Shown: positions 25,660-33,985 of the stretch, piece after piece
Layout of the letters: the number at the start of each line of letters is the position of its first letter
Numbering within the stretch: the stretch's first letter is position 1
Origin: RPQJ01 sp963732375
GTDB taxonomy: Bacteria; Pseudomonadota; Gammaproteobacteria; Steroidobacterales; Steroidobacteraceae
Assembly (NCBI GenBank): GCA_963732375.1
Contig: CAVSZE010000003.1
Span: forward strand, 496,001-560,000
Direction: 5' to 3'
DNA length: 64,000 nt
Made by a program: the position numbers and the translations under genes
Notes under the pieces: generated by a model
Database searches by the model: none
What the model saw: the letters and a program-made list of their open reading frames with translations, nothing else
What the model was told of the DNA's origin: nothing

Positions 25660-25869
25660 CTACGCCTTTTTCAGGAAGCAGGTCTTCAATACGACGGTGT
25701 TGCGGCCCTGTCCGCACTCGACCGCCTCGTCGTCGTCTGTCAGCCGGATGCCCTTGAACACCGTGCCGCGCTTCAGCGTCTCGGACGACCCCTTGACCTT
25801 GAGGTCCTTGATCACCTGCACGGCATCCCCGTCCTTGAGCTCGTTGCCGTTGCTATCCTTGACCGTCAT
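25660..25869 (-). CDS. PhnA/YjdM C-terminal domain protein
   Basis: This 69-residue protein equals only the C-terminal domain of YjdM/PhnA: VKDSNGNELKDGDAVQVIKD followed by LKVKGSS and KRGTVFKGIRL. The N-terminal zinc-ribbon of the 110-residue E. coli protein is absent. Despite the 'alkylphosphonate' label, the biochemical role of this family is not established, and no phosphonate genes are nearby. The ATG at 25869 gives the family start; the longer frame to 25911 adds unrelated residues. Confidence 0.85.
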   Translation of the reverse strand: MTVKDSNGNELKDGDAVQVIKDLKVKGSSETLKRGTVFKGIRLTDDDEAVECGQGRNTVVLKTCFLKKA

Positions 25870-25992
25870 GGCTCGATCTCCTGTTATCTGCGTGCGACAG
25901 ATTGACGCCACTAGTGCGGATTGCCAAGTGGGTTCCGCTCAGCTACACAGCGCCATTCGGAAAATACGCTCGTCGCAAGGTACGGCGCTGAC

Positions 25993-26592
25993 ATGAAGCA
26001 CTCGAGAATTCCCGCCCTCGTCGCCATTGGCGTGCTGGGCCTCTGGTCATCGGTATTCGCTGCCGCCGATGGCTCGAATCTCATCCTTCCCCCGGGAACC
26101 ACGGTGGCGATAGTAATTTTCGAGGACCTGCAGTGTCCGGACTGCGCGAAGGCGCATCCACTGCTGATCGAGGCGGCATCGGCCGGCAACGTACCGCTCG
26201 TCATTCACGACTTCCCGATTACCCGGCACCAGTGGGCCTTTCCCGCGGCAGTCCTGGCTCGTTACTTCACCGCGCAGTCCCCGGCGCTTGGCGTCGAATT
26301 CCGAAGTTTCATCTTCGCGAACCAGGTGGACATCAATGCCGGCAACCTGCGCGAGTTCGGCGAGCGATTCGCCGTGGAGCACCAACTGGTACTGCCGCCG
26401 GACATCGACCCGGATGGAAGATTGCAGGCGCAGGTGCAGGCCGACTTCGACCTGGGACTCGAAATACACCTGGAGTACGTGCCGCTGATTTTCGTCGTCG
26501 GCCCGGGAATTGGCCCATCGCGCGCCGTCGAAGTCACCGACCCGACGCAACTGGACGAGGTCATCACGCGGGCCCGCTCCGCACGGCTTTGA
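25993..26592 (+). CDS. periplasmic DsbA/thioredoxin-fold protein
   Basis: This 199-residue protein has a signal peptide (residues 1-24, ending FAAADG) and the redox motif LQCPDCAKAH with Cys48-Pro-Asp-Cys51 in a DsbA-like fold. A helical insert of about 90 residues follows, then YVPLIFVVG, which includes the cis-proline region (VPL). It is probably a periplasmic thiol oxidoreductase. It lies 71 bases upstream of the arylsulfatase gene, so the two might be co-expressed. ATG 25993 is the signal-peptide start. Confidence 0.83.
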   Translation: MKHSRIPALVAIGVLGLWSSVFAAADGSNLILPPGTTVAIVIFEDLQCPDCAKAHPLLIEAASAGNVPLVIHDFPITRHQWAFPAAVLARYFTAQSPALGVEFRSFIFANQVDINAGNLREFGERFAVEHQLVLPPDIDPDGRLQAQVQADFDLGLEIHLEYVPLIFVVGPGIGPSRAVEVTDPTQLDEVITRARSARL

Positions 26593-26663
26593 CCTGCGCA
26601 CCTTGCGCCGCTATGGTGCGTGTAACCGGCCAGAATCAGCAGAACACCTGGGGAGACCAGCTC

Positions 26664-28241
26664 ATGCCAAGCAAGTCACTTGCCTGCGTCGTCGCCGTTG
26701 CGGCAATGGCGGCCGGCGCCACCCTGCCTGCAAATGCACAGGACGCAAAGAAGCCGAACATCGTCATCATCTGGGGCGATGACATTGGGCAAACCGATTT
26801 GAGTGCATATACGTTCGGGTTGATGGGTTTCCAGACACCGAACATCGACCGAATCGCCGCCGAGGGCGTGAAGTTCACCGATTACTACGCCGAGCAGAGC
26901 TGCACGGCGGGCCGTTCGGCATTCATCACCGGACAGAGCGTGTTCCGGACCGGACTCTCAAAGGTCGGCATGCCGGGCGCGGGCATAGGCCTGCAGAAGC
27001 GGGACGTCACGATTGCGCAGGTGCTGAAGGGCCAGGGTTACGCGACCGGGCAGTTCGGCAAGAACCACCTCGGCGACAAGGACGAGTTCCTGCCCACCGC
27101 GCACGGCTTCGACGAGTTCTACGGAAACCTATACCACCTGAACGCGGAGGAGGAGCCGGAGCAACCGGACTACCCGAATCCGAAGGATTTCCCGAATTTC
27201 CGCAAGAAATATGGCCCGCGTGGCGTCATCCACAGCTACGCGCTACCCGACGGCACCCAGAAGATCGAGGACACGGGCCCGCTGACCAGGAAGCGGATGG
27301 AAACGATCGACGATGACATCGCGGACCGCTCCGCCGAGTTCATCCGCAAGCAGGCGAAGGCCGGCAAGCCGATGTTCGTCTGGGTCAACTTCACGCACAT
27401 GCACTTCCGCACGCATCCCAAGCCCGGGAGCATCGGGCAGGCCGGGCGCTGGAATGGTGAATACGCCGACGTCATGATTGATCATGACAAGAACGTCGGG
27501 ACGGTACTGAAGGCCATCGACGAGGCGGGGATCACCGGCGACACGATCGTCATGTACTCGACCGACAACGGCCCGCACATCAACACCTGGCCGGACGCGG
27601 CGATGACGCCATTCCGCAACGAGAAGAACAGCAACTGGGAAGGCGCCTACCGCGTACCCGCGATGGTGCGATGGCCCGGGCGGATCAAGCCCGGCACGGT
27701 CCTGACCGGCATCGTGTCACACCTGGACTGGATGCCGACGCTGGCCGATGCGGCCGGCGTTCCCGACGTAAAGGAGCAATTGCTGAAGGGCTACGCGGTC
27801 GGCGGTACCATCTACAAGGTACACCTGGACGGCTACGACATGCTGCCGTACCTCACGGGCAAGGTCGCGGCGAGCCCCCGCGAGGAATTCTTCTATTTCT
27901 CCGACGATGGCGACCTCACGGGACTGCGCTACGACAACTGGAAGCTGGTGTTTGCCCAGCAGCGCGCGCAAGGCACGCTGGCAGTGTGGTCGGAGCCCTA
28001 TGTGCGCACGCGTATCCCGACGCTGTTCAACCTGAGGGCGGACCCGTACGAGCGGGCCGACATCACGTCCAACACCTACTGGGACTGGTACCTGAACCAC
28101 TCGTACCTGATGCTGCCGGCGGCTGAGTATGTCGGGAAGTTCCTGGCGACGTTCAAGGAGTTTCCGCCCAGCCAGCGGGCCGCGAGTTTCACGGTTGACC
28201 AGGCCATGGAGTCGCTGAAGGCCGGCATGTCCGCGCATTGA
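26664..28241 (+). CDS. arylsulfatase (formylglycine-dependent, secreted)
   Basis: This 525-residue sulfatase has a signal peptide ending ANAQDA. The metal-binding start IVIIWGDDIGQTD is followed by SCTAGRSAFITGQ, in which Cys80 is the residue converted to formylglycine (CxAxR form). STDNGPH supplies later metal ligands. Enzymes of this type hydrolyse sulfate esters in the periplasm. A GGGGAGA ribosome site precedes ATG 26664; the in-frame extension to 26133 overlaps the thioredoxin-like gene and is rejected. A formylglycine-generating enzyme is needed and is not in this window. Confidence 0.93.
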   Translation: MPSKSLACVVAVAAMAAGATLPANAQDAKKPNIVIIWGDDIGQTDLSAYTFGLMGFQTPNIDRIAAEGVKFTDYYAEQSCTAGRSAFITGQSVFRTGLSKVGMPGAGIGLQKRDVTIAQVLKGQGYATGQFGKNHLGDKDEFLPTAHGFDEFYGNLYHLNAEEEPEQPDYPNPKDFPNFRKKYGPRGVIHSYALPDGTQKIEDTGPLTRKRMETIDDDIADRSAEFIRKQAKAGKPMFVWVNFTHMHFRTHPKPGSIGQAGRWNGEYADVMIDHDKNVGTVLKAIDEAGITGDTIVMYSTDNGPHINTWPDAAMTPFRNEKNSNWEGAYRVPAMVRWPGRIKPGTVLTGIVSHLDWMPTLADAAGVPDVKEQLLKGYAVGGTIYKVHLDGYDMLPYLTGKVAASPREEFFYFSDDGDLTGLRYDNWKLVFAQQRAQGTLAVWSEPYVRTRIPTLFNLRADPYERADITSNTYWDWYLNHSYLMLPAAEYVGKFLATFKEFPPSQRAASFTVDQAMESLKAGMSAH

Positions 28242-28287
28242 AGCGCATCGGGGTGACCCCCACGCACTGAGACTCGCGGGCCAAGGC

Positions 28288-28316
28288 GAGGCGGCCGCGT
28301 GGCCGCCTCCTCTTTT
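28288..28316. terminator. hairpin terminator between convergent genes
   Basis: A perfect 9-bp inverted repeat (GAGGCGGCC / GGCCGCCTC) with a GCGT loop occupies 28288-28309. It is followed on the plus strand by a short T-rich run (CCTCTTTT). It sits between the sulfatase stop and the alcohol dehydrogenase stop, and probably ends sulfatase transcription. The minus-strand side has no U-tract. Confidence 0.75.
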
Positions 28317-29340
28317 ACGGGCAGAGCACCTTGGCGCCGTGCACGTGCCTGGTCTTCAGTTCAAGCAGCGCGCGGTTCGCCTCGTGCAGGGCATAGGTCT
28401 CGACCAACGGGCGCATGGGGATGGAGGCTGCGAGATCCAGAAAATCGCGCACGTCGCTACGTGTGACATTCGCGACGCTCTTGATCTCCTTCTCCATCCA
28501 CAGGTGCCGTGGATAATCCAGGCCGAGCAACTGCTGCCGATCCGCGTCTTCCTTGCGGATGGCGTTCACCACCAGTCGGCCACCCGGCGCCAGGTTCTCG
28601 AGTGCCTTGATCACCGGCAACCACGCCGGCGTCGTGTCGATGATGGCGTGCAGCGTGGCAGGAGCAGCGTCCGTGGTATCACCCGCCCATGCGGCGCCCG
28701 ATTGCAGCGCAAATGCCCGCTCTTCCCGCTGCCGCGCGAAAACGTATACCTCGGTGTCCGGGTATCGATGACGAACCATCATCAGCACAAGGTGCGCCGA
28801 GGCACCAAAGCCAGTGAGACCCAGGCGCATGCCGTTGCTGATGCCGGTGAGCCTCAGCGAACGATAGCCGACTGCTCCCGCGCACAATAGCGGTGCCGCC
28901 TCGACGTCGGTGAACACCTCTGGAATCGGGTGGACGAACGCTGCCGGCACCACCATGTATTCGGCGTAGCCGCCGTTGGCGTCCCGACCCGTGGCTCGAA
29001 ATCCGGCGCAGAGGTTTTCGTGACCGGCGGCACAGTGCTCGCAGTGTCCGCAGGCCGAAAATATCCAGGCAACACCGACGCGCTGACCGACCTCGATGCC
29101 GGGTGTGTTCGGACCGCAGCCGGCGACCCGACCGACAACCTGATGACCGGGAATTACCGGCAGGCATGGTGGCGCGGCCCGGCCCTCGATTTCGTCGAGC
29201 TCGGTGTGGCACACGCCGCAAGCGGCAACGCGAAGCAACACCTCGCCCTCCGCCGGCCGCGGTTCCGGCACGTCACGAAGGACGAGCAAGTCGCGACCCT
29301 CGGTTACGGGACCGGTACCGGTCAGCAGCATCGCTTTCAT
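28315..29340 (-). CDS. zinc-dependent alcohol dehydrogenase family protein
   Basis: This 341-residue MDR enzyme has the catalytic zinc site around AACGVCHTELDEIEG and GHQVVGRV. Its four structural-zinc cysteines lie in FSACGHCEHCAAGHENLC, near residues 90-107. The nucleotide-binding domain has GLTGFGASAHLV in place of the usual GxGxxG spacing. It should oxidise or reduce an alcohol/aldehyde pair with NAD(P). AAGGAG lies 4-5 bases before ATG 29340. It starts 16 bases after the lipoprotein hydrolase stop, so the two form an operon. Confidence 0.9.
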   Translation of the reverse strand: MKAMLLTGTGPVTEGRDLLVLRDVPEPRPAEGEVLLRVAACGVCHTELDEIEGRAAPPCLPVIPGHQVVGRVAGCGPNTPGIEVGQRVGVAWIFSACGHCEHCAAGHENLCAGFRATGRDANGGYAEYMVVPAAFVHPIPEVFTDVEAAPLLCAGAVGYRSLRLTGISNGMRLGLTGFGASAHLVLMMVRHRYPDTEVYVFARQREERAFALQSGAAWAGDTTDAAPATLHAIIDTTPAWLPVIKALENLAPGGRLVVNAIRKEDADRQQLLGLDYPRHLWMEKEIKSVANVTRSDVRDFLDLAASIPMRPLVETYALHEANRALLELKTRHVHGAKVLCP

Positions 29341-29356
29341 TCCGGCTCCTTGTGGG

Positions 29357-30568
29357 TCATTTCGACTCCGGGCCGATCGAAGCGGGCGCCCATGACGTGA
29401 CACCCTGCAACGGGACCGCGGAGCCCGTGTCGCTCGAGACGAATCGCACGATCGATACAAACAACTGCTCGATGGGGAATGGCTCCGGATCCGGCCGACC
29501 GGCCAGGAATGGATGGCTATCCCCGATCGACTCCGCCACGCCCCAGTGATCAGCGTTTGCAAATCCCAGCAGTGTCGCGCCCGGAATCAACGCGTCGGCC
29601 GCCACAACCTGCCCGTCGTTCAGCAGGTCGGTACGATTGAGGTACTTCCAGGTGGGTACCAGCGAACGCGCAATGTGGTCCCTGGTCGTGAAACTGGCCA
29701 GCGAGTAATAGCGCACGTTCGCCGGCAACGGGTTGTCGATCAGCCACTGCCTTGCTTTTCCCGGTTCAAGGCTGTGGATCACCTCGCCGTCGCCCGGCGG
29801 GCACTTCTGGTAGGGCAGCCTCGCCACAAGACTCGAATAGGCCGCAGATACCGCTTCGGCCAGCGGAGTGCCGAAAATCGGGCCAGCCACGCTGACTACT
29901 GCCTTGACTCGTTCAGCAAGCACCGGGTAATCGATCATGAAGCGCAAACTGTCCAGCGCGCCCTTCGAGTAACCGATCAGCAGGATGTCCTGGTCGCCGG
30001 GCAACTGCGCACGCTCTATCGCCTCCGCGATCTGCTGCGCGTTGTTGCTGGTGCCGGATCGTCCGCTGACGACGATCGTCTCGACGCGAACCCCGCTCTC
30101 ACGGAGCTTCGCGGTGCCAGCGATGAACGGCCTCCCCTCCTCCCCGACGCATTCGCTGAACGCACCGGTAACGACGAAAACGGCCGCGCTGGTCGCGACC
30201 CGAAGGCCGGATTCCGAAGCCGACGTGTGGTCGCCATCCCGCTCGAGCACCACGGGCTCGTCCGGCAATCGCCACAGCCAACGCTCGCAGGCAGCGTCGT
30301 CCTGGGTGGCGATCCCGTCCGCTCGCAGGCTCGCACAGAAGGCTTCGCGAAACGTCGCACGGCCGTCGTGCGCCTGCGGAGCGCCCTCGATGGTCGCAAA
30401 CTGGACAGCGCTAGCCGAAAGTATCCGAGCGTCCGGGGCTGCCGCGCAGCCACCTAGCAGCAGGGCGGCGCAGACGACCAGTCCGGCCGCACCGGCCCGG
30501 GAGTGGACACAATGGGCAGGCAGGCCAAGCAATGTTCCAGCGAGATTCCAATGCGCAGGGAAGTTCAT
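29357..30568 (-). CDS. alpha/beta-hydrolase lipoprotein
   Basis: This 403-residue protein has an N-terminal hydrophobic segment and lipobox LLLGGC (Cys near residue 41), so it is probably a lipoprotein. LLIGYSKGALDS carries the nucleophile elbow GxSxG (GYSKG); FANADHWGVAE near the C-terminus may supply the catalytic histidine. It resembles lipase-like hydrolases with no defined substrate. The signal sequence is longer than usual, so a downstream start is possible, but no in-frame ATG, GTG or TTG is placed better. It starts only 18 bases from the divergent phospholipase-D-like gene. Confidence 0.75.
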   Translation of the reverse strand: MNFPAHWNLAGTLLGLPAHCVHSRAGAAGLVVCAALLLGGCAAAPDARILSASAVQFATIEGAPQAHDGRATFREAFCASLRADGIATQDDAACERWLWRLPDEPVVLERDGDHTSASESGLRVATSAAVFVVTGAFSECVGEEGRPFIAGTAKLRESGVRVETIVVSGRSGTSNNAQQIAEAIERAQLPGDQDILLIGYSKGALDSLRFMIDYPVLAERVKAVVSVAGPIFGTPLAEAVSAAYSSLVARLPYQKCPPGDGEVIHSLEPGKARQWLIDNPLPANVRYYSLASFTTRDHIARSLVPTWKYLNRTDLLNDGQVVAADALIPGATLLGFANADHWGVAESIGDSHPFLAGRPDPEPFPIEQLFVSIVRFVSSDTGSAVPLQGVTSWAPASIGPESK

Positions 30569-30586
30569 TTTCGTAGACTTTACCCG

Positions 30587-32185
30587 ATGAAAGGTCCCCG
30601 TAGCGGATACCTCCTGGCCAGCTTGCCGGTCATCGCAACCATGGCCATGGCAGTAACAGGCTGCGCGACGACTGCAACAGCACCTGTGCCGACCGCCGGA
30701 CCCGCGCTGGTCGAGTACATAGAGCAGACCGCCGAGACCTCGGTCCTCGGCCCGGACGCGCACTTTGTCGGCAGTCCATACCCCGACGTGGGTCTCGACG
30801 GGTTGTTTCCCGTGCACGGGCCCGAAGACTGCCAGGTGGCGGTATTGCAGGGCGGCGAAGACTCGTTCGCGGTGCGCATGCAGGCGCTGCGCGATGCGCA
30901 GACGTCGATTCGCATCCAGGCGCTGGTTTTCAAGGGTGACGAGACCGGTCTGCAGGTTGCCGAAATCCTCAAGCAGAAAAAGGCCGCGGGACTGGACGTG
31001 CGCGTCATCGTGGACGCTTTCTCGAATCCGTGGATTCAGACGCAGTGGATGTTCTTCGACCTGAAGCAGAACGGCATCGAGGTCGAAGGCTACGAGGCGA
31101 TGGCATTGCAATGGCTGAACGAGGTGCCGATACCGGCGCTGGTCCCGCACACGGACCCCGACGCGCCGGACAAGCGCTTCCACGAGAAAATGTGGGTCAT
31201 CGACGGCGAAACGGACCACGCGATCGCAGTCACCGGCGGGCTCAACATCGGCAACGAGTATTTCAGGGCTGAACCGGGCAATCCCGACGGCAACTGGCGT
31301 GACCAGGACGTAGTGCTGCGTGGCACCATCGTGAAGGACCTCGTCACCGCGTTCGACCGGAATTTCGACTACTTCGTCGACGTGAAGAAGAGCCGCGGCA
31401 TCTTCAACACCAACCTGTACTGGGATGCCACTCGCAAGGTTCTCGGCGCGACCGGAAAGGTGCCGATCTCGTACAAGACGGATCCGAACATCGTCACCTA
31501 TGTCTCGGAACTGCAGGCCCGCGAACCGCCGCTGGAGTTCAGCGGCGCCACCTGCCGTTTCATCCAGAACCGCCCTCGACTCAAGGAAACCTACATCCAG
31601 CAGGCCTACATCAAGCTGATCGAGCGGGCCGAGAGTGAAGTGCTGGTCGCCAACGCCTATTTCGTGCCCACGCCATCGCTCTCGCAGGCGATCAACGACG
31701 CAGCGAGGCGCTGCGTGTCGATCAAGTTGATCTCCAACAGTCCCGACACCAACGACCTTCCAGAGATCAGCATGGTCGGACGCGGCTACTACAAGGACCT
31801 GCTTGCCGTGAACGAATCACCGGAAGTGCGTGCCTGCCGCAACACGGATGCAGGAATCCGCATCTGGGAATGGATGGGCCAGGCGCCGGGTGAAACGATC
31901 CGCAGCCAGGGCACGATGCACTCGAAGTTCGCGGTGGTGGACGGAACACGCGCACTGGTGGGTTCCTACAACCTCGACCCGCGCAGCGAGAAGCTCAACA
32001 GCGAGACAGCCGTCGTGTTCCTGCAGCCCGCGCTGGCGGGAACACTTCGACGCAAGTTCATCGACGACGACCTCACCTACGGCCGCGAGGTCACACCGGA
32101 ACTTGCCGCGACTTTCGAGGACCCTGAGAGCGCGATCGAGCGATTTCGAAAGTCCATCGGCCACCTTTTCGAGGCGGAGCTCTGA
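30587..32185 (+). CDS. phospholipase D/cardiolipin synthase-like lipoprotein
   Basis: This 532-residue protein has two HKD motifs: HEKMWVID at about residue 199 and HSKFAVVDG at about residue 445. An N-terminal signal with lipobox AVTGC follows the start, pointing to outer-membrane or periplasmic anchoring rather than the inner-membrane form of classical ClsA. Relatives act in phospholipid transfer or hydrolysis. ATG 30587 fits the signal sequence; an upstream ATG at 30551 would put extra charged residues before it. It is divergent from the lipoprotein hydrolase and convergent with the WS/DGAT gene. Confidence 0.88.
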   Translation: MKGPRSGYLLASLPVIATMAMAVTGCATTATAPVPTAGPALVEYIEQTAETSVLGPDAHFVGSPYPDVGLDGLFPVHGPEDCQVAVLQGGEDSFAVRMQALRDAQTSIRIQALVFKGDETGLQVAEILKQKKAAGLDVRVIVDAFSNPWIQTQWMFFDLKQNGIEVEGYEAMALQWLNEVPIPALVPHTDPDAPDKRFHEKMWVIDGETDHAIAVTGGLNIGNEYFRAEPGNPDGNWRDQDVVLRGTIVKDLVTAFDRNFDYFVDVKKSRGIFNTNLYWDATRKVLGATGKVPISYKTDPNIVTYVSELQAREPPLEFSGATCRFIQNRPRLKETYIQQAYIKLIERAESEVLVANAYFVPTPSLSQAINDAARRCVSIKLISNSPDTNDLPEISMVGRGYYKDLLAVNESPEVRACRNTDAGIRIWEWMGQAPGETIRSQGTMHSKFAVVDGTRALVGSYNLDPRSEKLNSETAVVFLQPALAGTLRRKFIDDDLTYGREVTPELAATFEDPESAIERFRKSIGHLFEAEL

Positions 32186-32200
32186 TCGCGCCTCAGGACG

Positions 32201-33769
32201 TCATTTCCCGCGGGAGCGGCTTCGTGCCGCCGGTTTCGCAGCTGCCGCTTTCCTGGTCGATGTCTTGCCCGCCGGCCGCTTGTCAGCGAGCGCCTTCTTC
32301 GATGCCTTGGCGCTGGGTTTTGCCTTTGCTCCCGCCTTCATTTTCGATTTCGCGCCCCACCCCGCCTTGCCGCGCCGACCCGCTTTTCCGATGAAGACCG
32401 ACTCCAGTTCGTCCAGCGCCTCTCCCATGTACACGGCGAGCCTCTGGATGCTCGGCACGCGATCGGGACATGCGGTAAATCCGAAGTAAAGCCCGCCGGC
32501 GTAGCTCATCACGGTGATATTTAGCGCCTGCCCGTGTGCCAGCGCCGAGATCGGATAATAGGCCTCCATTTCGGCGCCCAGGAAATACAGCTTGCGCCGC
32601 GGCCCCGGCACGTTCGAGATGATCACGTTGTAGATTGGCGGAACGCGCGAAGCGAGTCCGGGCAGTCGTGTCAGCATCTGGGGCGAGCTGATCAGCACGG
32701 TGTAGGTGATAAGTGCGGCCGTGGTCATCTGCTTCAGGTAGTCGCGGCCCGCCACGCTGCTTCGGCGTATCATTTCGAAGCGCTCGCGGACATCGTCGAG
32801 TTCGGTGCCGAGCTTGACGTTGGCGAAACTGATCGCATTGCCGCCGGCCTCGTCCTCGTCCTGGCGGATCGCAACCGGGACGGACGCCACCAGCGAACGT
32901 TCTGGAAGTTCGCCGAATTCCAGCAGGTAACGCCGCAGCGCCTGTCCGCAGGCTGCCAGCAAAACGTCGTTGATGCTGCCACCCGCGGCCTCGCCTATCG
33001 CCTTCATTCGCGCCATGCTGGTCGACTGGGTTGCCACGCGCCGCTGCGGAGTGATGCTGGTGTTGAAGATCGTTCGGGGCGTCTCCGCAAGCGAGGTGAA
33101 ATCCGGATCGGACTTCACGCCCAGCGCCGCAGTGGCTGACCCGGCCAACCCGCGCAACAGACTTGGCAGCGCGCGGGCCTGGTTCGTGAACGCCGACGGC
33201 AGCATGCCGAGTGCGCCCACCGGCGGCTGGTCCTTCCGGGCCTTGCGCTTGCGTTCCTGCGCCCAGATCGGCGGCGTGCGACTGTTGCGTGGATCCTCCG
33301 CGAAATTCAGCAACCCAACGCCCCGAACCCCGTCGGCCAGCGAGTGGTGCAGCTTGCCGTACATTGCGAAACGCCCGTCGCGCAGACCTTCGATCAGGTG
33401 GATCTCCCAGAGCGGCCGGTCAAGGTCCATCGGGTTGGAATGCAGCCGCGATACCAGCACACCCAGCTCACGCTCACCGCCCGGATACGGCAGCGCCGAA
33501 TGGCGCAGGTGATAGTCAAGGTCTACCTTTTCCACCTCCACGAAGCCGGGCACCAGGTGCCCAGTCAGGGGGCCGCGCAGACGATAATTGAACGGCGGCG
33601 CGGTGACGGGAAAGCCGCGCAGGTACTCATAGACCTGCTTCGGAAAATCACGCGGCGCGCCCGGCGGCGGCAGAAACGTCTGCAGGCCGGCCACGTGCAT
33701 GGGCGTCTGGCGTGTCTCCATCAGCACGAAGCTCAGGTCCAGCAGGTTCAGCGGCTTGAATGCGGCCAT
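32201..33769 (-). CDS. WS/DGAT-type wax ester synthase/diacylglycerol acyltransferase
   Basis: This 522-residue enzyme has the condensing motif HHSLADG at about residue 141 and begins PLNLLDLSFVLMETRQTPMH, as in bacterial WS/DGATs. Later family blocks include NDVLLAACGQALRRYL and SNVPGPRR. It would esterify fatty acyl-CoA to fatty alcohol or diacylglycerol for storage lipid. The last 62 residues, from about residue 461, are an unusual lysine-alanine-rich tail (KAGAKAKPSAKASKKA), unlike the core and resembling histone-H1/AlgP-like tails. Convergent with the phospholipase-D-like gene. Confidence 0.93.
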   Translation of the reverse strand: MAAFKPLNLLDLSFVLMETRQTPMHVAGLQTFLPPPGAPRDFPKQVYEYLRGFPVTAPPFNYRLRGPLTGHLVPGFVEVEKVDLDYHLRHSALPYPGGERELGVLVSRLHSNPMDLDRPLWEIHLIEGLRDGRFAMYGKLHHSLADGVRGVGLLNFAEDPRNSRTPPIWAQERKRKARKDQPPVGALGMLPSAFTNQARALPSLLRGLAGSATAALGVKSDPDFTSLAETPRTIFNTSITPQRRVATQSTSMARMKAIGEAAGGSINDVLLAACGQALRRYLLEFGELPERSLVASVPVAIRQDEDEAGGNAISFANVKLGTELDDVRERFEMIRRSSVAGRDYLKQMTTAALITYTVLISSPQMLTRLPGLASRVPPIYNVIISNVPGPRRKLYFLGAEMEAYYPISALAHGQALNITVMSYAGGLYFGFTACPDRVPSIQRLAVYMGEALDELESVFIGKAGRRGKAGWGAKSKMKAGAKAKPSAKASKKALADKRPAGKTSTRKAAAAKPAARSRSRGK

Positions 33770-33985
33770 GGTGTTCTCCCCGTCTTTTGCTGACCACTTT
33801 AGGCCAGTCTGCTCGTCCGCGCGAGACCGTGACGACCGCGGCCTGCACCAGGATTCGTTGCCGGCGACCGGACCTCCTGCCTCTTGCGCAACCGGGGATG
33901 TAGGCTAAAGTTCTCCACAGTCATGCAGTGGGCGCAAGTGCGCTCACCGTCGGCCACGATACACGACTCAGCGGATTTTCAATTG
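33770..33985. other. 216-base divergent gap, no gene seen
   Basis: The gap separates WS/DGAT (minus) from the LssY_C lipoprotein (plus). I see no open frame with coding character, no clear promoter boxes and no hairpin followed by T residues. It must hold at least one promoter for each direction. Confidence 0.4.

Noticed and set aside
26133..26663. upstream extension of the sulfatase frame
   Set aside because: It overlaps the thioredoxin-like gene; the signal peptide starts at 26664.
30569..31219. extension of the lipoprotein hydrolase frame
   Set aside because: It lies opposite the phospholipase-D-like gene and precedes the signal sequence.
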